From contig CAYQME010000001.1 in the NCBI GenBank assembly GCA_964418645.1, forward strand, positions 47,215 through 111,214: a stretch of 64,000 nt of DNA, given 5' to 3'. Positions 8,158-18,136 of this stretch are shown here, piece by piece. How positions within the stretch are numbered: the first letter of the stretch is position 1; each line of letters opens with the position of its first letter. The notes beneath the pieces were generated by a model. The model worked only from the letters and a program-made list of their open reading frames with translations. It made no database searches and had not been told where the DNA came from. The stretch comes from JAADHG01 sp964418645 (GTDB lineage Bacteria; Bacteroidota; Bacteroidia; Flavobacteriales; Flavobacteriaceae). The position numbers were made by a program, and so were the translations under genes.

Positions 8158-10461
8158 TTAAAAGAATTTAAATTTTTTCTTAGGAATATTTCCATAGCCA
8201 TAGCCATAACCCTTTTTCTGTATAACAGCATTTAAGAGCACGACCATATTAGGTAATCTTTTTTCATCATACATTGATTGTGCAACATGCAATTGGCGCT
8301 TATCAATATAATTAGCTCTTACTACATAAATTACCATATCAGCGAATTTACTAATCAATAGAGTGTCGGTTACTAGCCCAACTGCTGCGGTATCTACAAT
8401 AATGTAATCATATTTATTTTTTACAGCATTAAAAAGTATTTCTAATTTTTCATCCATTAATAACTCTGCTGGATTAGGAGGGATGGTTCCACAAAGAATT
8501 ATGTCTAGATTATCACTTACCTTATTAATTACATCAGCAAAATTTATTTTATTATTAATAATAAAGTTAGTTAAACCAAGCCCTTTTTCACCTTCAATAC
8601 CTAAATATTTATTCAATTTTGGAACTCGGATATCTGTTTCAATAATCAATACTTTTTTATTGGAAAAAGATAAGGATTTTGCTAGGTTAATAGTTGTATG
8701 TGACTTTCCCTCTTTACTTGTGGTAGATGTTACAAAAATAGTTTTCCCTTTACTTTTTCCTGTATTAGGAATCATAAAATCAATATTTGTCCTAATTAAT
8801 CTGAAAGCTTCAGCTTTTGGAGAATAGTCTAGTTTTTCTATAAAAACGTTTTTAGAGCTTGATCTAGGAACATCTCCAATAAAAGGTATAGATAGCTCTT
8901 TATTAACATCACTCTTAATTCTAATTTTTGTATCCAGCATGTCTAAAATGTAAACTGTACTTGTTGGAATAAGGAACGCTAAAATAAAAGCCCCTAAAAA
9001 TAATATTTCTTTTTTTGGCCAAATAGGGAGTGAGCTTGCAAAAGCGTCGTCTATGATTATAGCATTGGGCGATGTTACACCATGTGATATAGCAGATTCT
9101 TCACGCTTTTGTAATAAATATAGATATAAAGATTCTTTAATATCTTGTTGGCGCTTTAAGTCTCTAAACTGCCTTTCCTTTTTAGGGGCAGAATACAACT
9201 GAGACGAAATTCTTGAACCTTCTTTATCTAGTGCTTCAAGCTTTATTTTATTTGAAGATCTAATATTCTCTAAACCAGTGTTTAAACTTTGCTTTAAGCT
9301 TATAATTTGCGCATCTAAATTTACAACAACAGGGTTTTTTTCGCTTGAATTTTTTAGCATTCTATTACGCTGAATAACTAAATCGTTGTGTTTTTTGGTG
9401 ATTTCATTTATAGAGTTATCTCTAAAAGACATATTGGCGGGAATAAGTTCACTATTGCCACTATTCTCTTTCAAGTAATTAGACATATAGTCAATTAGCT
9501 GCAATTCTGTTGAAGTGGCTACTTGTTGGACTTCTATATCTCTTTCTGTTTGAAGAAAAATACTTGATTGTGAGGATAAATCGGTTAATTTATTATCCTT
9601 TTTAATGGTCTCAGAAGTTAAATCTACAGCTGATAATTCAGATGAAACCACTTGTAAACGATTATTAATGAAATCGGAAGTAACTTTAACAACTTCATTT
9701 TTATTAGTAACAACAAGTTGGTTGTACTCGTCAATAAGGCTGTTTAATATATCTTCTCCTTTTTCAATTACAGGCTCAACGAGTTCTATGTTTATAATAC
9801 TCGAATTTTCACCATACGTTTTAATTTTAATTTTTTCACTATAGTTTGCACTAACTTTTGAAATTGGAGATACTTTTATTTTGACACTTTTTCCAACTTT
9901 CATTTCTGGCTGATCAAAGTTGGGAGTTAAAATAATATCTCCAACAGTGGTATTAATATTATCGCCAAAGTTGAATTTTTTGTTAGAGTTTTTAAATTTA
10001 AATTGAGTTCTAGAGATTACATTTAAGATATAAGTAGTATCTATAGTCGTTAAAACACTGTCTTGTTCTAGAAAATTAATAGTTAAAGGCGGATTAGTAT
10101 ATATTTCAAGTTCCTTAATAGTCCCTTGTATATAGTATTGTATATTAAGATTTAACTTAGATACAACATTATTAATTATCGTTCTAGAGCCTAAGACTTG
10201 GATTTCGTCTTGAACACTATTATAATCTTTTTCAAATAATCCATAATCATACGCTCTATTCACCTCTCTTTGCATGCCTTTTTCATTACTATCAGCAATT
10301 TTAATTGTAGCTTCTATTTTATAAGTATTAGTAGCGTATCGTAAGTATAAAAATGTAATTGCAAAACAAATAAAGAAACTAGTTAAAAACCATTTCCATT
10401 TTACTAAATATTTTTCTAGTTGTTCTCTTAGACTAGAGCTATTTTTAGGATGTAAAGTCAT
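8158..10461 (-). CDS. Wzc-like polysaccharide copolymerase / tyrosine autokinase
   Basis: Inner-membrane BY-kinase that governs chain length and export of surface polysaccharide (767 residues). It shows TM1 at about 23-40, a periplasmic Wzz-type domain with coiled coil, TM2 near 490-510 (with the Pro-rich end AFLIPTSTVYIL), and a cytoplasmic kinase. Walker A is SKEGKS near 583 and Walker B is IIVDTA near 687. The Walker A' motif near 607 reads LIIETDIR, with Glu where the first Asp is usual. The C-terminal Tyr cluster is short: GYGYGYGN then a Lys-rich end. It is last of the capD-like/wza/wzc operon, 16 bp after the export lipoprotein gene. Confidence 0.92.
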   Translation of the reverse strand: MTLHPKNSSSLREQLEKYLVKWKWFLTSFFICFAITFLYLRYATNTYKIEATIKIADSNEKGMQREVNRAYDYGLFEKDYNSVQDEIQVLGSRTIINNVVSKLNLNIQYYIQGTIKELEIYTNPPLTINFLEQDSVLTTIDTTYILNVISRTQFKFKNSNKKFNFGDNINTTVGDIILTPNFDQPEMKVGKSVKIKVSPISKVSANYSEKIKIKTYGENSSIINIELVEPVIEKGEDILNSLIDEYNQLVVTNKNEVVKVTSDFINNRLQVVSSELSAVDLTSETIKKDNKLTDLSSQSSIFLQTERDIEVQQVATSTELQLIDYMSNYLKENSGNSELIPANMSFRDNSINEITKKHNDLVIQRNRMLKNSSEKNPVVVNLDAQIISLKQSLNTGLENIRSSNKIKLEALDKEGSRISSQLYSAPKKERQFRDLKRQQDIKESLYLYLLQKREESAISHGVTSPNAIIIDDAFASSLPIWPKKEILFLGAFILAFLIPTSTVYILDMLDTKIRIKSDVNKELSIPFIGDVPRSSSKNVFIEKLDYSPKAEAFRLIRTNIDFMIPNTGKSKGKTIFVTSTTSKEGKSHTTINLAKSLSFSNKKVLIIETDIRVPKLNKYLGIEGEKGLGLTNFIINNKINFADVINKVSDNLDIILCGTIPPNPAELLMDEKLEILFNAVKNKYDYIIVDTAAVGLVTDTLLISKFADMVIYVVRANYIDKRQLHVAQSMYDEKRLPNMVVLLNAVIQKKGYGYGYGNIPKKKFKFF

Positions 10462-10477
10462 GAAGTTGTAAAATATG

Positions 10478-11263
10478 TTAGTTAATTAGAATAGCCGCAA
10501 CTGTTGCTAATATACCAACTATTGAAATAACGACACCATTACTGTATGATGATTGTCCAACTTTAGCATTATTTGGCACCACATAAATTACATCATTTTG
10601 TGTTAAGTAATAATTTGATGAATAAAGAACATTTATTGAGGTAAGGTCAAATTTTGTATATTTTTTTTCACCATTTACTTCTCTAATTAAAAACACATTA
10701 TTTCTTTTACCATAAATTGTTAAATCTCCGGCTAATCCTAAAGCTTGTGGCAATGAAATTCTTTCATCTTGTACGGTATAAGTCCCTGGTTTAGTAACTT
10801 CTCCTAGTACTGAAACTGTAAAATTGGCTAATCTAATGTTTACAATGGGGTTTTTAATATACTCGCTTAATTTTGATTTTAGATGAGATGTAGCTTCAGT
10901 TCTAGACAAGCCTCCCAATTTTACGGTACCTAAAACTGGAAACTCAATATTTCCATTACTGTCAACGAGGTATGTTTGCTGCAACAAAGCTCCTTGCCCA
11001 TCAATTACAGATTGGGTTGTATATGTGGCTTCTAAATTGAATGGCCTTGCTACCTTAGGATCTAGTGCCGATACATTTATAGTTAATAAATCATCTGCTT
11101 TATAATGTAGTTCAAAGTTAGGGCTAGAATTATTTATTGCAGCTGATAATGGTTCATCTTGAAAATACACAATATTTTGTTTTGATGCACAAGAACTTAA
11201 AAGAGCAATTGTAAATAGCGCTGTTATTTTAAATAAATCAAATATTTTTAATTGTGGTTTCAT
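10478..11263 (-). CDS. Wza-like polysaccharide export outer membrane lipoprotein
   Basis: A 261-residue lipoprotein of the polysaccharide export (Wza/GumB/KpsD) family. The signal peptide ends in the lipobox ALLSSC (Cys near residue 25). Next come an export-domain segment (ADDLLTINVSALDP) and a SLBB-type part (VSVLGEVTKPGTYTV...LPQALGLAGDLTIYGKRNNVFLIRE). A hydrophobic C-terminal segment GVVISIVGILATVAAILIN could span the outer membrane as the Wza helix does. It sits between the dehydratase gene and the wzc-like gene with 12- and 16-bp gaps, the usual export module of flavobacterial capsule loci. Confidence 0.93.
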   Translation of the reverse strand: MKPQLKIFDLFKITALFTIALLSSCASKQNIVYFQDEPLSAAINNSSPNFELHYKADDLLTINVSALDPKVARPFNLEATYTTQSVIDGQGALLQQTYLVDSNGNIEFPVLGTVKLGGLSRTEATSHLKSKLSEYIKNPIVNIRLANFTVSVLGEVTKPGTYTVQDERISLPQALGLAGDLTIYGKRNNVFLIREVNGEKKYTKFDLTSINVLYSSNYYLTQNDVIYVVPNNAKVGQSSYSNGVVISIVGILATVAAILIN

Positions 11264-11275
11264 AATCTTTTATGT

Positions 11276-13171
11276 TTAATTTTTAGTAGTATCTAAAACT
11301 TCAAATTTAGAATTATTAGAAATATACTCAGGTACAATTTCCTTCAATTTGGCTACAATCTCTATTGCTTGACAACTTAAGTTTGAACTATATAAATCTA
11401 TAATTTTATCTTGAATGATTTTGGTATTTATTTTTTTACTTTTAGCAATCATTATCTTTTCATGATATGTTAATTTGGTGTTTTCTCCATCAGCTAAAAG
11501 CTCTTCAAATATTTTTTCTCCCGGTCTAAGTCCAGTAATTTTTATATCAATATCATTTGGATATTTTAAGCCAGAGAGCTTAATCATGTTAATTGCCAAA
11601 TCAAATATATTCACAGATTTACCCATATCAAACACAAAAATTTCGCCACCATTACCCATTGCCGCTGCTTCTAATACAAGTGCACAAGCTTCTGGAATAG
11701 TCATAAAAAACCTGGTAATATCTCTGTGAGTTACTGTAAGTGGGCCACCATTTTCAATTTGTTTTTTAAATAGCGGTATTACAGAACCGCTAGAGCCTAG
11801 TACATTACCAAAGCGTGTCGTTACAAACTTTGTTTGACCTTTGCCTTTTATGCAGGATAGATACATTTCAGCTACACGTTTTGTAGCTCCCATAACATTT
11901 GTTGGATTAACGGCTTTATCGGTAGAAACCATTACGAACTTATTAACCCCATGTTTTACTGATAAATTTGCAATATTAATAGTACCTCCAACATTTACAG
12001 CTATCGCTTCTTGCGGATTGTTTTCCATCAGTGGAACATGCTTATAAGCTGCTGCATGAAAAATTATTTCTGGTCTATGCTCTGTAAATATTTGATCCAT
12101 TCTTGTTGTACATCTAATATCGGCAATAATGACTTCAAAATTTGTTATTTTTTGTTGAATGAACTCTTGTTGAACATCATATAATTGAGACTCGGCAAGA
12201 TCTAGAAGTATTAATTTTTTAAAATTAAAATTGCAAAGATTCCTTGCTATTTCACTTCCAATAGAACCAGCTGCACCTGTAATTAATACAACCTTGTTGT
12301 CATATTCTTCAACCAAAATTGGATTTTCAAAGCTAATAGGTTCTCGTCCTAACAAATCTTCAATTTTAACTTCTTGAATTTGACTAGTTTGCAAATCACC
12401 ATCAATCCATTTTTGAATCGGAGGTACAATTTTTACTTTTATAGATTTCTCAAGGAAATAACTGGAAATTTCTAATAAACGATGGTAGCTTATATTTTGA
12501 ATAGAAATAATTATTTCGTGAATGTCATGTTTTAAAAGAAACTCTTCATCAATTTTTTCGAGATTATATACTGTGAGCAGGTTTATTTTTTTTCCAATTT
12601 TACGCTCATCATCATCAATAAACCCTATGACTTCAACATTTGCTTTTGGGTCATTAGAAATCACATCATATGTTATATTGCCTGAATTACCAGCACCATA
12701 AAGTAAAACATTAGTTTTATCTTTAAACCCTGAGATTATTGTTTTATAACTTGCTTTGATAAAAAGTTTGGCTGAAATTAAGAGTAAGATATTTAATAAT
12801 AAATGGATGTATATGATAGAGCCAGAAATATCACTGGCGATAAAAAAATCAAACTGTCTTGTAAGGAAAGTTTCAATCAGTAGCGTTGTCGCTAATATAT
12901 TAACTCCAATAATAATATTAATGATATCCTTGCTCCCAGTAAATCGAACTACTCCTTTGTGGGTTCCAACTATTAGGAAACTTATTATGGCAGAGATTAT
13001 TACAAATGGGATTTGTTTAAAAAATTCAATTGTAACAAAATTGATTTTGAAATTATAACGGATTAAATACGCTATAAAAAAGGTAAATACTACAATGCAT
13101 ACATCAAAAAAGAGGACAAGCCACTTAGACGCATATTTTTGCGATATTTCATATAACACACTTCTAAACAT
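11276..13171 (-). CDS. membrane-bound nucleotide-sugar 4,6-dehydratase (CapD/WbpM/PglF type)
   Basis: A 631-residue dehydratase that converts UDP-GlcNAc to the 4-keto-6-deoxy sugar, first step towards bacillosamine, QuiNAc or FucNAc type sugars. The N-terminus has four membrane helices (about 15-140), a first Rossmann-like domain (LLYGAGNSGN near 160) and the catalytic SDR domain with GAAGSIGSE near 300. The active-site segment STDKAVNPTNVMGATKR near 425 carries Met where most SDRs have Tyr, the SMK variant typical of WbpM/PglF. It is the first gene of the export operon, and its promoter should lie in the 425-bp gap before it. A PglE-like aminotransferase on the other side of that gap would use its product. 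Confidence 0.93.
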   Translation of the reverse strand: MFRSVLYEISQKYASKWLVLFFDVCIVVFTFFIAYLIRYNFKINFVTIEFFKQIPFVIISAIISFLIVGTHKGVVRFTGSKDIINIIIGVNILATTLLIETFLTRQFDFFIASDISGSIIYIHLLLNILLLISAKLFIKASYKTIISGFKDKTNVLLYGAGNSGNITYDVISNDPKANVEVIGFIDDDERKIGKKINLLTVYNLEKIDEEFLLKHDIHEIIISIQNISYHRLLEISSYFLEKSIKVKIVPPIQKWIDGDLQTSQIQEVKIEDLLGREPISFENPILVEEYDNKVVLITGAAGSIGSEIARNLCNFNFKKLILLDLAESQLYDVQQEFIQQKITNFEVIIADIRCTTRMDQIFTEHRPEIIFHAAAYKHVPLMENNPQEAIAVNVGGTINIANLSVKHGVNKFVMVSTDKAVNPTNVMGATKRVAEMYLSCIKGKGQTKFVTTRFGNVLGSSGSVIPLFKKQIENGGPLTVTHRDITRFFMTIPEACALVLEAAAMGNGGEIFVFDMGKSVNIFDLAINMIKLSGLKYPNDIDIKITGLRPGEKIFEELLADGENTKLTYHEKIMIAKSKKINTKIIQDKIIDLYSSNLSCQAIEIVAKLKEIVPEYISNNSKFEVLDTTKN

Positions 13172-13596
13172 TTTAAATAGGCATTATTACATTAACATTT
13201 CAATAAAAATCTCTTAAAAACAGTGAGATTTCTTTGTTAAAAATCAATTTGCTATGTAATCAAATTCAAAGGTTAATAAAATGTTCAAGACCTTAATTAA
13301 CCATTTGTCTTGGCATTTTATTTATGGGACAACTCAATTTATTTAATTATTAATTAAATAAACTGTTTGTATAAATATAGTTACTATATAATTAAACTAA
13401 AAATATGCAGTAACATTATCACAGTAAATATCAGTGTTTAATCATTATCCATCAAATAAATACGACAAAGCACTCATTTTACCGTTTTTATAAACGTGAG
13501 ATATATACCACGAAGTTTTAGATAAAATTTCTTTTGATTTATCTTTAATGATTCAATTTTTAAAAGAAGCCTAGTAACAATAGATATGTTCCGAGA
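13172..13596. other. 425-bp non-coding gap inside the glycan locus
   Basis: No plausible gene on either strand. The region is very AT-rich and divides the two halves of the locus, both transcribed leftwards. It must hold the promoter of the dehydratase-wza-wzc operon. I found no clean TAnnTTTG box on the minus strand. It contains a 25-bp palindrome (13338-13362), a short hairpin CGTTT-TTAT-AAACG (13484-13497) and the weak inverted repeat GATAAA/TTTATC near 13521-13542. Confidence 0.6.
13338..13362. repeat. 25-bp near-perfect palindrome
   Basis: The left arm TTTATTTAATTA (13338-13349) and right arm TAATTAAATAAA (13351-13362) are perfect complements around a single T. It is AT-only, so it could be an operator, a supercoiling-sensitive cruciform or chance in AT-rich DNA. 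It lies 167 bp upstream of the dehydratase start. Confidence 0.5.
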
Positions 13597-14718
13597 TTAA
13601 GAAAAAAATATCTGAAACACTTTTAAAATTCTACTCAAATCTTCATTAGTTAAATTTGAGCCACTGGGTAAGCACAGCCCCTTTTCAAACAAGTTGTCAG
13701 AAACACCGTTTAAATAACTTGGATAAGTTTTAAAGATAGGTTGCTGATGCATAGGTTTCCATAACGGTCTTGTTTCTATATTTTCCTTATCAAACATTTG
13801 TCGCAACTCTTCTCTTGTCTTGTACGAATCTAATAAAATACATGTTAACCATCTGTTAGAAAAGTATCGTTTGGGTTCGTTTAAAAAGCTAATAGCTTCA
13901 AATTCTTTTAATTTACTATTATAGAAATTGTAATTACTTCTTCTTTTGGCAACATGGCTATCTAAAACGGTCATTTGACCTCTCCCAATTCCTGCAATAA
14001 TATTAGACATTCTATAATTATAACCAATATGAGAATGTAAATAGGCTATCGATTTATCTCTAGCTTGGGTAGAAAGAAAAATGGCATTCTCTTTTATTTT
14101 CTTATTTTTTGAAACTAAAGCACCTCCTCCAGAAGTTGTAATAATTTTGTTTCCGTTAAAGGACAGTATTGAAATGTCACCAAAAGTTCCACACTTAATA
14201 CCTTTGTATGAACTCCCAAAGGCTTCGGCGCTATCTTCAATTATTGGAATATTATACTTTTTGGAAATAGCTTGTATCTCATCAACTTTATAAGGCATGC
14301 CATATAAATGCACAACAATAATAGCTTTAGGCTTTTTTCCTTTTGAAATTCTATCCGTAATAGCTGTTTCTAATTGTATGGGACACATATTCCATGTGTC
14401 CACTTCACTATCTACAAAAACAGGTATTGCTCCTTGGTATACTATTGGATTAGCTGAAGCCGAAAATGTTTTACTTTGGCAAATAACTTCGTCCCCACTT
14501 TTCACACCAAGCAAAATCAATGCTAAGTGTATTGCTGCAGTTCCTGAACTTAAAGCAGCAACATGACAATTTTGATTTAGATAGTTTTGAATGTCTTCTT
14601 CAAACCCAGTAACATTTGGGCCTAAGGGGGCTATCCAATTAGATGCAAAAGCTTCATTAATAAACTTTTGCTCCTTACTGCTCATATGTGGTGAAGACAA
14701 CCAAATTTTAGATTTCAT
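13597..14718 (-). CDS. PglE-like nucleotide-sugar 4-aminotransferase (DegT/DnrJ/EryC1 family)
   Basis: A 373-residue PLP enzyme. The PLP lysine is Lys191 in SFNGNKIITTSGGG, and the PLP-contacting Asp162 is in IIEDSAEAFGSSYKG. The N-terminal SSPHMS, the segments APLGPNV, STQARD and GYNYRMSN, and the C-terminal ETRPLWKPMHQQP and CLPSG run closely parallel to Campylobacter PglE as I remember it, so the likely reaction is amination of UDP-4-keto-6-deoxy-GlcNAc made by the CapD-like dehydratase. ATG at 14718 chosen; a TTG two codons upstream is possible. It is the last gene of the left-running upper half of the locus and ends at the 425-bp gap. Confidence 0.88.
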   Translation of the reverse strand: MKSKIWLSSPHMSSKEQKFINEAFASNWIAPLGPNVTGFEEDIQNYLNQNCHVAALSSGTAAIHLALILLGVKSGDEVICQSKTFSASANPIVYQGAIPVFVDSEVDTWNMCPIQLETAITDRISKGKKPKAIIVVHLYGMPYKVDEIQAISKKYNIPIIEDSAEAFGSSYKGIKCGTFGDISILSFNGNKIITTSGGGALVSKNKKIKENAIFLSTQARDKSIAYLHSHIGYNYRMSNIIAGIGRGQMTVLDSHVAKRRSNYNFYNSKLKEFEAISFLNEPKRYFSNRWLTCILLDSYKTREELRQMFDKENIETRPLWKPMHQQPIFKTYPSYLNGVSDNLFEKGLCLPSGSNLTNEDLSRILKVFQIFFS

Positions 14719-14879
14719 AAACAATACTATAATTAAGCGGTATCAATATAAATTTTTAAGTTAATTGTAAAACTAGTATTTACATTAATAACTTGATAAA
14801 TATCTACTAATAATTAGATACTTGCAAAATAAACAGATAAAAAGCACTTTGTTAAGATAACAAAATACTTTTGAAGCTT

Positions 14880-15869
14880 TTAACCCAAATTGTGCAATTT
14901 ATTTATAAGCGAAGTCATTGTTTCACTCTTAAATTTGTAATTTTTATTTAGTCTCTCAAATTCTTTAAAAATCTTCTCAAGGTTTTTAAAGTTTTCATCA
15001 ATGTTTTTTCCAAAATTGTGTGGATGCCACCATAAGTGAAAAAGCTCATTTTTTCTTGCAGCTCGTCGCATTCCTTTTTTTATTCTTCGAATCTTTAAGG
15101 GCTCTAAAAATTTTATAAAGCTATAATATGGTCTAAGTAGCCTACTGGAGGGTAAATTAATAATTTCGCTTTTCTCATATAATTCTTCTAAGTTATACGT
15201 ATTATTCCCTGTTATATTTACATAACAGTCAAAAATCCTTAAAAGTCTAAATAAAAGCCAATTATATTTTGGGTTTGAAGGGTGTATATTATACATATAA
15301 GATTCCTCTGTACCTCTATATGATTTTATGCCATGTTTATAACTAACCTCTAGATATTTTGTATCAGCCACCATATTTCTTGGAAAAACTATACTTTCTA
15401 GATTAACTCCTTTACTTTTTGCAATATGTATTGCCGCTAGTATGTCTTCTTCAAACTGTTTTATGTTTTGACCTTCTTCATCACAGTAATAATGGCTATA
15501 AGTATGTGTTCCAATTTCATGATTCTTGTTGTCATTAATTTTATCAATCATAGAACTTGCAAAATGAAATGGGTCATCAATTTCATTGTTACCAATATGA
15601 TTAAAATGTAAATATGGATTTAATTTATTATTTGTATACTGTGGTTTGTTTTTTGGAGAACAAGCAATTAACGCTGCTTTGTCTTTGGCAAACAAAAATC
15701 CAACTGTAGCAAAGGTTAATTTAATACTGTAAATATCACTCAGAGCAATAAGTCGTTCAATTACAATGTTAGCATTAGCAAGGTTTTCTCTATAATCATT
15801 GACAGATCTGTGGTCAAAAACCCCCCAATGTAACTCATAGTCTAATGAAATAACAAAATGCCCAGTCAT
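14880..15869 (-). CDS. polysaccharide deacetylase (NodB/CE4 fold)
   Basis: A 329-residue protein with the CE4 metal and catalytic motifs: Asp10 in SLDYELHWG and the His pair His122/His126 in HEIGTHTYSH. These predict removal of N- or O-acetyl groups from a glycan or lipid-linked sugar. There is no signal peptide, so it probably acts on the cytoplasmic face before flipping. The later segment FPRNMV and the C-terminal LWWHPHNFG resemble the deacetylases found in FemAB- and AsnB-containing EPS loci. It begins 3 bp after the FemAB-like gene ends, suggesting translational coupling. Confidence 0.87.
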   Translation of the reverse strand: MTGHFVISLDYELHWGVFDHRSVNDYRENLANANIVIERLIALSDIYSIKLTFATVGFLFAKDKAALIACSPKNKPQYTNNKLNPYLHFNHIGNNEIDDPFHFASSMIDKINDNKNHEIGTHTYSHYYCDEEGQNIKQFEEDILAAIHIAKSKGVNLESIVFPRNMVADTKYLEVSYKHGIKSYRGTEESYMYNIHPSNPKYNWLLFRLLRIFDCYVNITGNNTYNLEELYEKSEIINLPSSRLLRPYYSFIKFLEPLKIRRIKKGMRRAARKNELFHLWWHPHNFGKNIDENFKNLEKIFKEFERLNKNYKFKSETMTSLINKLHNLG

Positions 15870-15872
15870 GTT

Positions 15873-16898
15873 CTATATTCTAATTGTTCTATATAATGGG
15901 AAATATTCAGTTTTTTTTGCATTATTATTTTTAGAAACTAAACTATCATAAACGCTTTCATTTGCAATATATTTCCATATTTTAAAGTTCCTAAAATCTT
16001 TTGAAAAAGCCGATTTAAACTCAAAAAGAGAATCCTCATTACTTCCGAATCCACCTCCAAGATTAAAATATTTAAAATTTTTGTTTGTTGCTTCAATGCG
16101 CATCTCGTCTAAAAATAATTTAGAAGGCCTTAACCGTAAATAATCTGTTCTAGTTCCAGATAAGTGAAATTGTACAAAACCATTAGTTTTAACAAACATT
16201 GAACCTGCAATGATGTTCCCAGTTTCTAATTCTTCAATCAACATGATGTCAGTTTTAAAATCAGATTGTTCTAAGAAGTTTAAAAAATAGTCAGCTTCAA
16301 AAAAATAATATTTATCAGCATCTAACCGTGTCATATTTTCATGATAAATATCAATAAATGCTAAAACTTCCTCTTTAGTTTTCGCCTTACGAACACAACA
16401 TGTTTTACGCAACTTGTTCACTTGATTTTTTAGTGATTTTTGGTATACTCTTCTAGATTCATCTAAAGGTAATGTCACATCAATATTTACAACTCTTCCT
16501 AGCGAAATAATATCTCCAAATTTTGATAATATACACGTTTGCTCTTCTAGATAAGGATGTAATCTTGAAAAAATTGAAACGATGTTTTTCGATTTAAAAT
16601 AGTTAAGCAGTTCTGTTTTAAATCTACTATTATCAAAGGTTAAATCTATATTTTTACTTAAAGGGCCAGCATAGCCATAGACTGATGTAAAATCATAATA
16701 TTCAGTATCAGGAATAAGTCTTAATAATAAAGGCAACGCAATAATTGTATCATCATTTGTATATACTAAAAGAAGCGGCTTTTCACAATCTGCATTAAGA
16801 GAAATATTATGATAATCATAAGTATGATAAAAATCATAGCTATCCATCTCTCTTAGAACAGCAGTCCAATCGTTTTTAGAAGTAATCTCTTTTATCAT
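15873..16898 (-). CDS. FemAB/GNAT-fold acyltransferase, paralogue A
   Basis: A 341-residue protein with a tandem GNAT fold as in FemAB or BioF2-like proteins. Landmarks are SVYGYAGPL (residues 72-80), KNQVNKLRK near 150-160, and LGGGFGSN near 283 followed by FEFKSAFS. Paralogue B shares the same landmarks (SVYGYSGPL, LGGGHGSN). FemAB-like enzymes add amino acids from aminoacyl-tRNA to a glycan amine or transfer acyl groups; here the setting points to decoration of a polysaccharide rather than peptidoglycan (inference). It is followed at 3 bp by the deacetylase. A 174-bp gap separates it from paralogue B. Confidence 0.82.
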   Translation of the reverse strand: MIKEITSKNDWTAVLREMDSYDFYHTYDYHNISLNADCEKPLLLVYTNDDTIIALPLLLRLIPDTEYYDFTSVYGYAGPLSKNIDLTFDNSRFKTELLNYFKSKNIVSIFSRLHPYLEEQTCILSKFGDIISLGRVVNIDVTLPLDESRRVYQKSLKNQVNKLRKTCCVRKAKTKEEVLAFIDIYHENMTRLDADKYYFFEADYFLNFLEQSDFKTDIMLIEELETGNIIAGSMFVKTNGFVQFHLSGTRTDYLRLRPSKLFLDEMRIEATNKNFKYFNLGGGFGSNEDSLFEFKSAFSKDFRNFKIWKYIANESVYDSLVSKNNNAKKTEYFPLYRTIRI

Positions 16899-17072
16899 GG
16901 TTTTTGGTCAGGGTAAGCAATTATACGTTGTTTTTACTCCAAAGATTAATTTTTTCGACCAAACAGCATATATCTTCTATATTATAACCACAGATAATAA
17001 TTTGCTATTTGGCATATTTTTATTGAGTAACTTATACTAGTTTATAACTAATCTATGAAATATTGCTAAAAA

Positions 17073-18134
17073 CTAGCTTGTCTTTCTATATATTGGAAAA
17101 AAATCTTCATCCATGTTATACGTATCATCAATTTTAATTAAATCTCTTGATAATTCTATATAAATCTTTTTATTAATTATTTTTCTTCCTGTATAAAAAA
17201 CTGAAATATCATTTGGAAAAAATGACTTTTTATATCTATATATACCGTCATTACTTCCGTGGCCACCTCCCAAAATAAAATATTTAAAACCTTTTTTGAA
17301 TGCCCAATTTATAACTTCATGCTTTAGAATATCATTAGGACGCAAATTAAAATAGTTAGCCATTGTACCGCCTAAAAGTGAATACATTTTAGTTTTAGAT
17401 AGCAAAATTAACTCTGAAGAAATTGCTGTACTTTCTTTATAGGTTATGGCTATAACAACACGGTTTTTCAATTTGTTAATATAGGATTCTATTTTTTGTT
17501 TTTTATAAAAAAATTGTTTTGGTGCATGAGTTCTATTCATGGTATCTACATAAATAGCATAAAATGTGTTTACTATTTCTGGAGTGATATTTTGGTAATA
17601 GATATTTACTTTTAAATTGTTGCTTATGGCTTTATTTACATTTTTTCTAACTTTCCGATCATAGTTTTCCCATTGTTTAATGGGCTCTATAATTTTCCCT
17701 TTAATATTGGATAATGTTTTTATTAAATGGCCAGAATAGCCATAACAATTATTATTTAAATTGAATCTAATAAATTCTGAAACTACGTTATTGACGCTAT
17801 ACCACTCATCAACTTTTTTCCAGAATTCTTGTAATAAATTTTCATCAATATCTTCATAAAAAAGAGGACCACTGTAGCCATAAACAGAAATAATATCAAA
17901 ATAATCTTCATCGCTCTTATAATCTTCAATTTTTTTGATATAGAAGGGCATTAATACGATAACCTGCTCTTGTACATTTAAGAGCATAAATGCATGTGCA
18001 TTATTCAGTCCTGATGAAAATGTATCAATAAATTCTGTTTTATAATAGGGGTTTTCAGACTTAAAACTATTAAGAGCGCTATTATAGCTCTTAATATCTG
18101 ATAGATTATCTAGATTTAAAACTTTTAATATCAT
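17073..18134 (-). CDS. FemAB/GNAT-fold acyltransferase, paralogue B
   Basis: A 353-residue paralogue of the next gene, with SVYGYSGPL (83-91), a second CYGYSGHL copy of the motif near 142-149, KNVNKAISNNL near 180-190, and LGGGHGSN near 289 followed by YRYKKSFFP. Both proteins end in a similar FPIYR/FPLYR motif. The strand starts 2 bp after a PLP-enzyme gene, which implies coupling. Two paralogues could attach different residues or act at successive positions. No membrane or signal segment, so cytoplasmic. The exact donor and acceptor are unknown. Confidence 0.8.
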   Translation of the reverse strand: MILKVLNLDNLSDIKSYNSALNSFKSENPYYKTEFIDTFSSGLNNAHAFMLLNVQEQVIVLMPFYIKKIEDYKSDEDYFDIISVYGYSGPLFYEDIDENLLQEFWKKVDEWYSVNNVVSEFIRFNLNNNCYGYSGHLIKTLSNIKGKIIEPIKQWENYDRKVRKNVNKAISNNLKVNIYYQNITPEIVNTFYAIYVDTMNRTHAPKQFFYKKQKIESYINKLKNRVVIAITYKESTAISSELILLSKTKMYSLLGGTMANYFNLRPNDILKHEVINWAFKKGFKYFILGGGHGSNDGIYRYKKSFFPNDISVFYTGRKIINKKIYIELSRDLIKIDDTYNMDEDFFPIYRKTS

Positions 18135-18136
18135 TA

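Noticed and set aside
15873..18134. FemAB-like proteins as peptidoglycan bridge enzymes
   Set aside because: Gram-negative Bacteroidetes lack the interpeptide bridges those enzymes build, and the genes are embedded in a glycan locus.
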